A stretch of 64,000 bases of DNA from an uncultured Phocaeicola sp. Lineage in GTDB: Bacteria > Bacteroidota > Bacteroidia > Bacteroidales > Bacteroidaceae. Shown here piece by piece: positions 63,617-64,000 of the stretch. The stretch's first letter is position 1. Each line of letters starts with the position of its first letter. The position numbers were made by a program, and so were the translations under genes. The notes under the pieces are model-generated. The model was not told the origin of the DNA, did no database searches, and was given only the letters and a program-made list of their open reading frames with translations. Location of the stretch: assembly GCA_947581855.1 (NCBI GenBank), contig CANPVZ010000020.1, positions 1 to 64,000 of the forward strand, read 5' to 3'.

Positions 63617-64000
63617 ATGGTGAACACATATACAAATTTTTCCTTATTGAAGTATAATACATTCGGTATGGATGTGCAAGCTGCGCGTTTTGTGGAGTAT
63701 GAGAGCGTGGAGGAGTTAAAGCATATTTTGAGCTCGTTTGCTCCGGAAGACTTGTTTCTGCAGATAGGAGGAGGAAGTAATTTGTTGTTTACCGATAATT
63801 TTCCGGGCACAGTTTTGCATTCCTGTATCAAAGGGCGTGAAGTTGTGGAAGAAGATGAGGAATCTGTTTATTTGCGAGTAGGAGCAGGAGAAGTTTGGGA
63901 TGATTTGGTGGCTTATTGCGTGGAAAACGGATGGGGCGGAGTGGAAAATCTTTCGTTGATTCCTGGTGAAGTAGGAGCAAGTGCCGTACAAAATATTGGT
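63617..64000 (+). CDS. murB: UDP-N-acetylenolpyruvoylglucosamine reductase, 5' part
   Basis: The first 128 codons of MurB, cut by the window end. The FAD-binding start ([20 protein letters not shown]), [20 protein letters not shown] and [18 protein letters not shown] are diagnostic. It makes UDP-MurNAc for peptidoglycan. Confidence 0.95.
   Translation, partial: MVNTYTNFSLLKYNTFGMDVQAARFVEYESVEELKHILSSFAPEDLFLQIGGGSNLLFTDNFPGTVLHSCIKGREVVEEDEESVYLRVGAGEVWDDLVAYCVENGWGGVENLSLIPGEVGASAVQNIG

Noticed and set aside
1..64000. tRNA, rRNA or known riboswitch genes
   Set aside because: Reading all intergenic gaps, I saw no cloverleaf with a T-loop GTTCRA motif, no rRNA segment and no riboswitch core that I could recognise; a covariance-model search would be decisive.

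Overview
The window looks like a Bacteroidales chromosome, most likely Bacteroides or a close relative such as Parabacteroides. The evidence is the repeated TAnnTTTG -7 promoter element in front of genes, a 286-residue primary sigma factor without region 1.1, Bacteroidales-only small families (smalltalk, DUF4248, DUF4348, DUF6769) and the general gene set. I found no rRNA, tRNA or CRISPR array. The species is not resolved.

Layout. (1) 1-2740 is the end of a capsule-type locus: a truncated sugar nucleotidyltransferase, a 161-bp segment with a good promoter between 21-bp inverted repeats (possibly invertible), a small toxin-antitoxin-like pair, and an undecaprenyl-phosphate sugar phosphotransferase. 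(2) 2836-11545 is a plasmid- or phage-like cassette: amidase, smalltalk peptide, HU-like protein, DUF4248, T7-gp4-like primase-helicase, DUF4373 protein, a frameshifted small gene and a DEAD/DEAH helicase. It holds four separate minisatellites, two of them inside coding regions. (3) 11572-13351 has a deleted IS1182-family element next to an AT-rich Vat-type acetyltransferase gene, which may confer streptogramin A resistance. (4) 13718-19908 is a heavy-metal efflux operon (DUF6769, CusB-like, CusA/CzcA-like, TolC-like). (5) 19987-32348 is the most interesting region: an apparently single transcription unit with a zinc-ribbon protein, a membrane Ser/Thr kinase, a four-domain CbxX-type AAA+ protein, a zinc-ribbon/FHA protein and a PP2C phosphatase, running on into metA, a U32 peptidase and a membrane lipoprotein that also ends in a zinc ribbon. 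(6) 32377-64000 is mostly housekeeping and metabolism: GH43-like lipoprotein, Na+/H+ pyrophosphatase, SSS transporter and DapA-family aldolase, GH28, kdsA, kdsD, rpoD, a sensor kinase with response regulator, MATE, aspT-aspD, TPR protein, porin, solute-binding lipoprotein, pgk, nth, MFS, pheS, DUF4348 and the start of murB.

How the parts fit. In region 5 the kinase and PP2C can write and erase Thr/Ser phosphorylation, FHA can read it, and the AAA+ protein is the probable effector machine; the shared zinc ribbons may hold the parts together. Its purpose is unknown, and I regard it as the best candidate for an undescribed system. A second theme is repeats: three copies of a 115-180 bp hairpin-bearing MITE-like element share ends with the IS1182 remnant, and short tandem arrays sit between and within genes.
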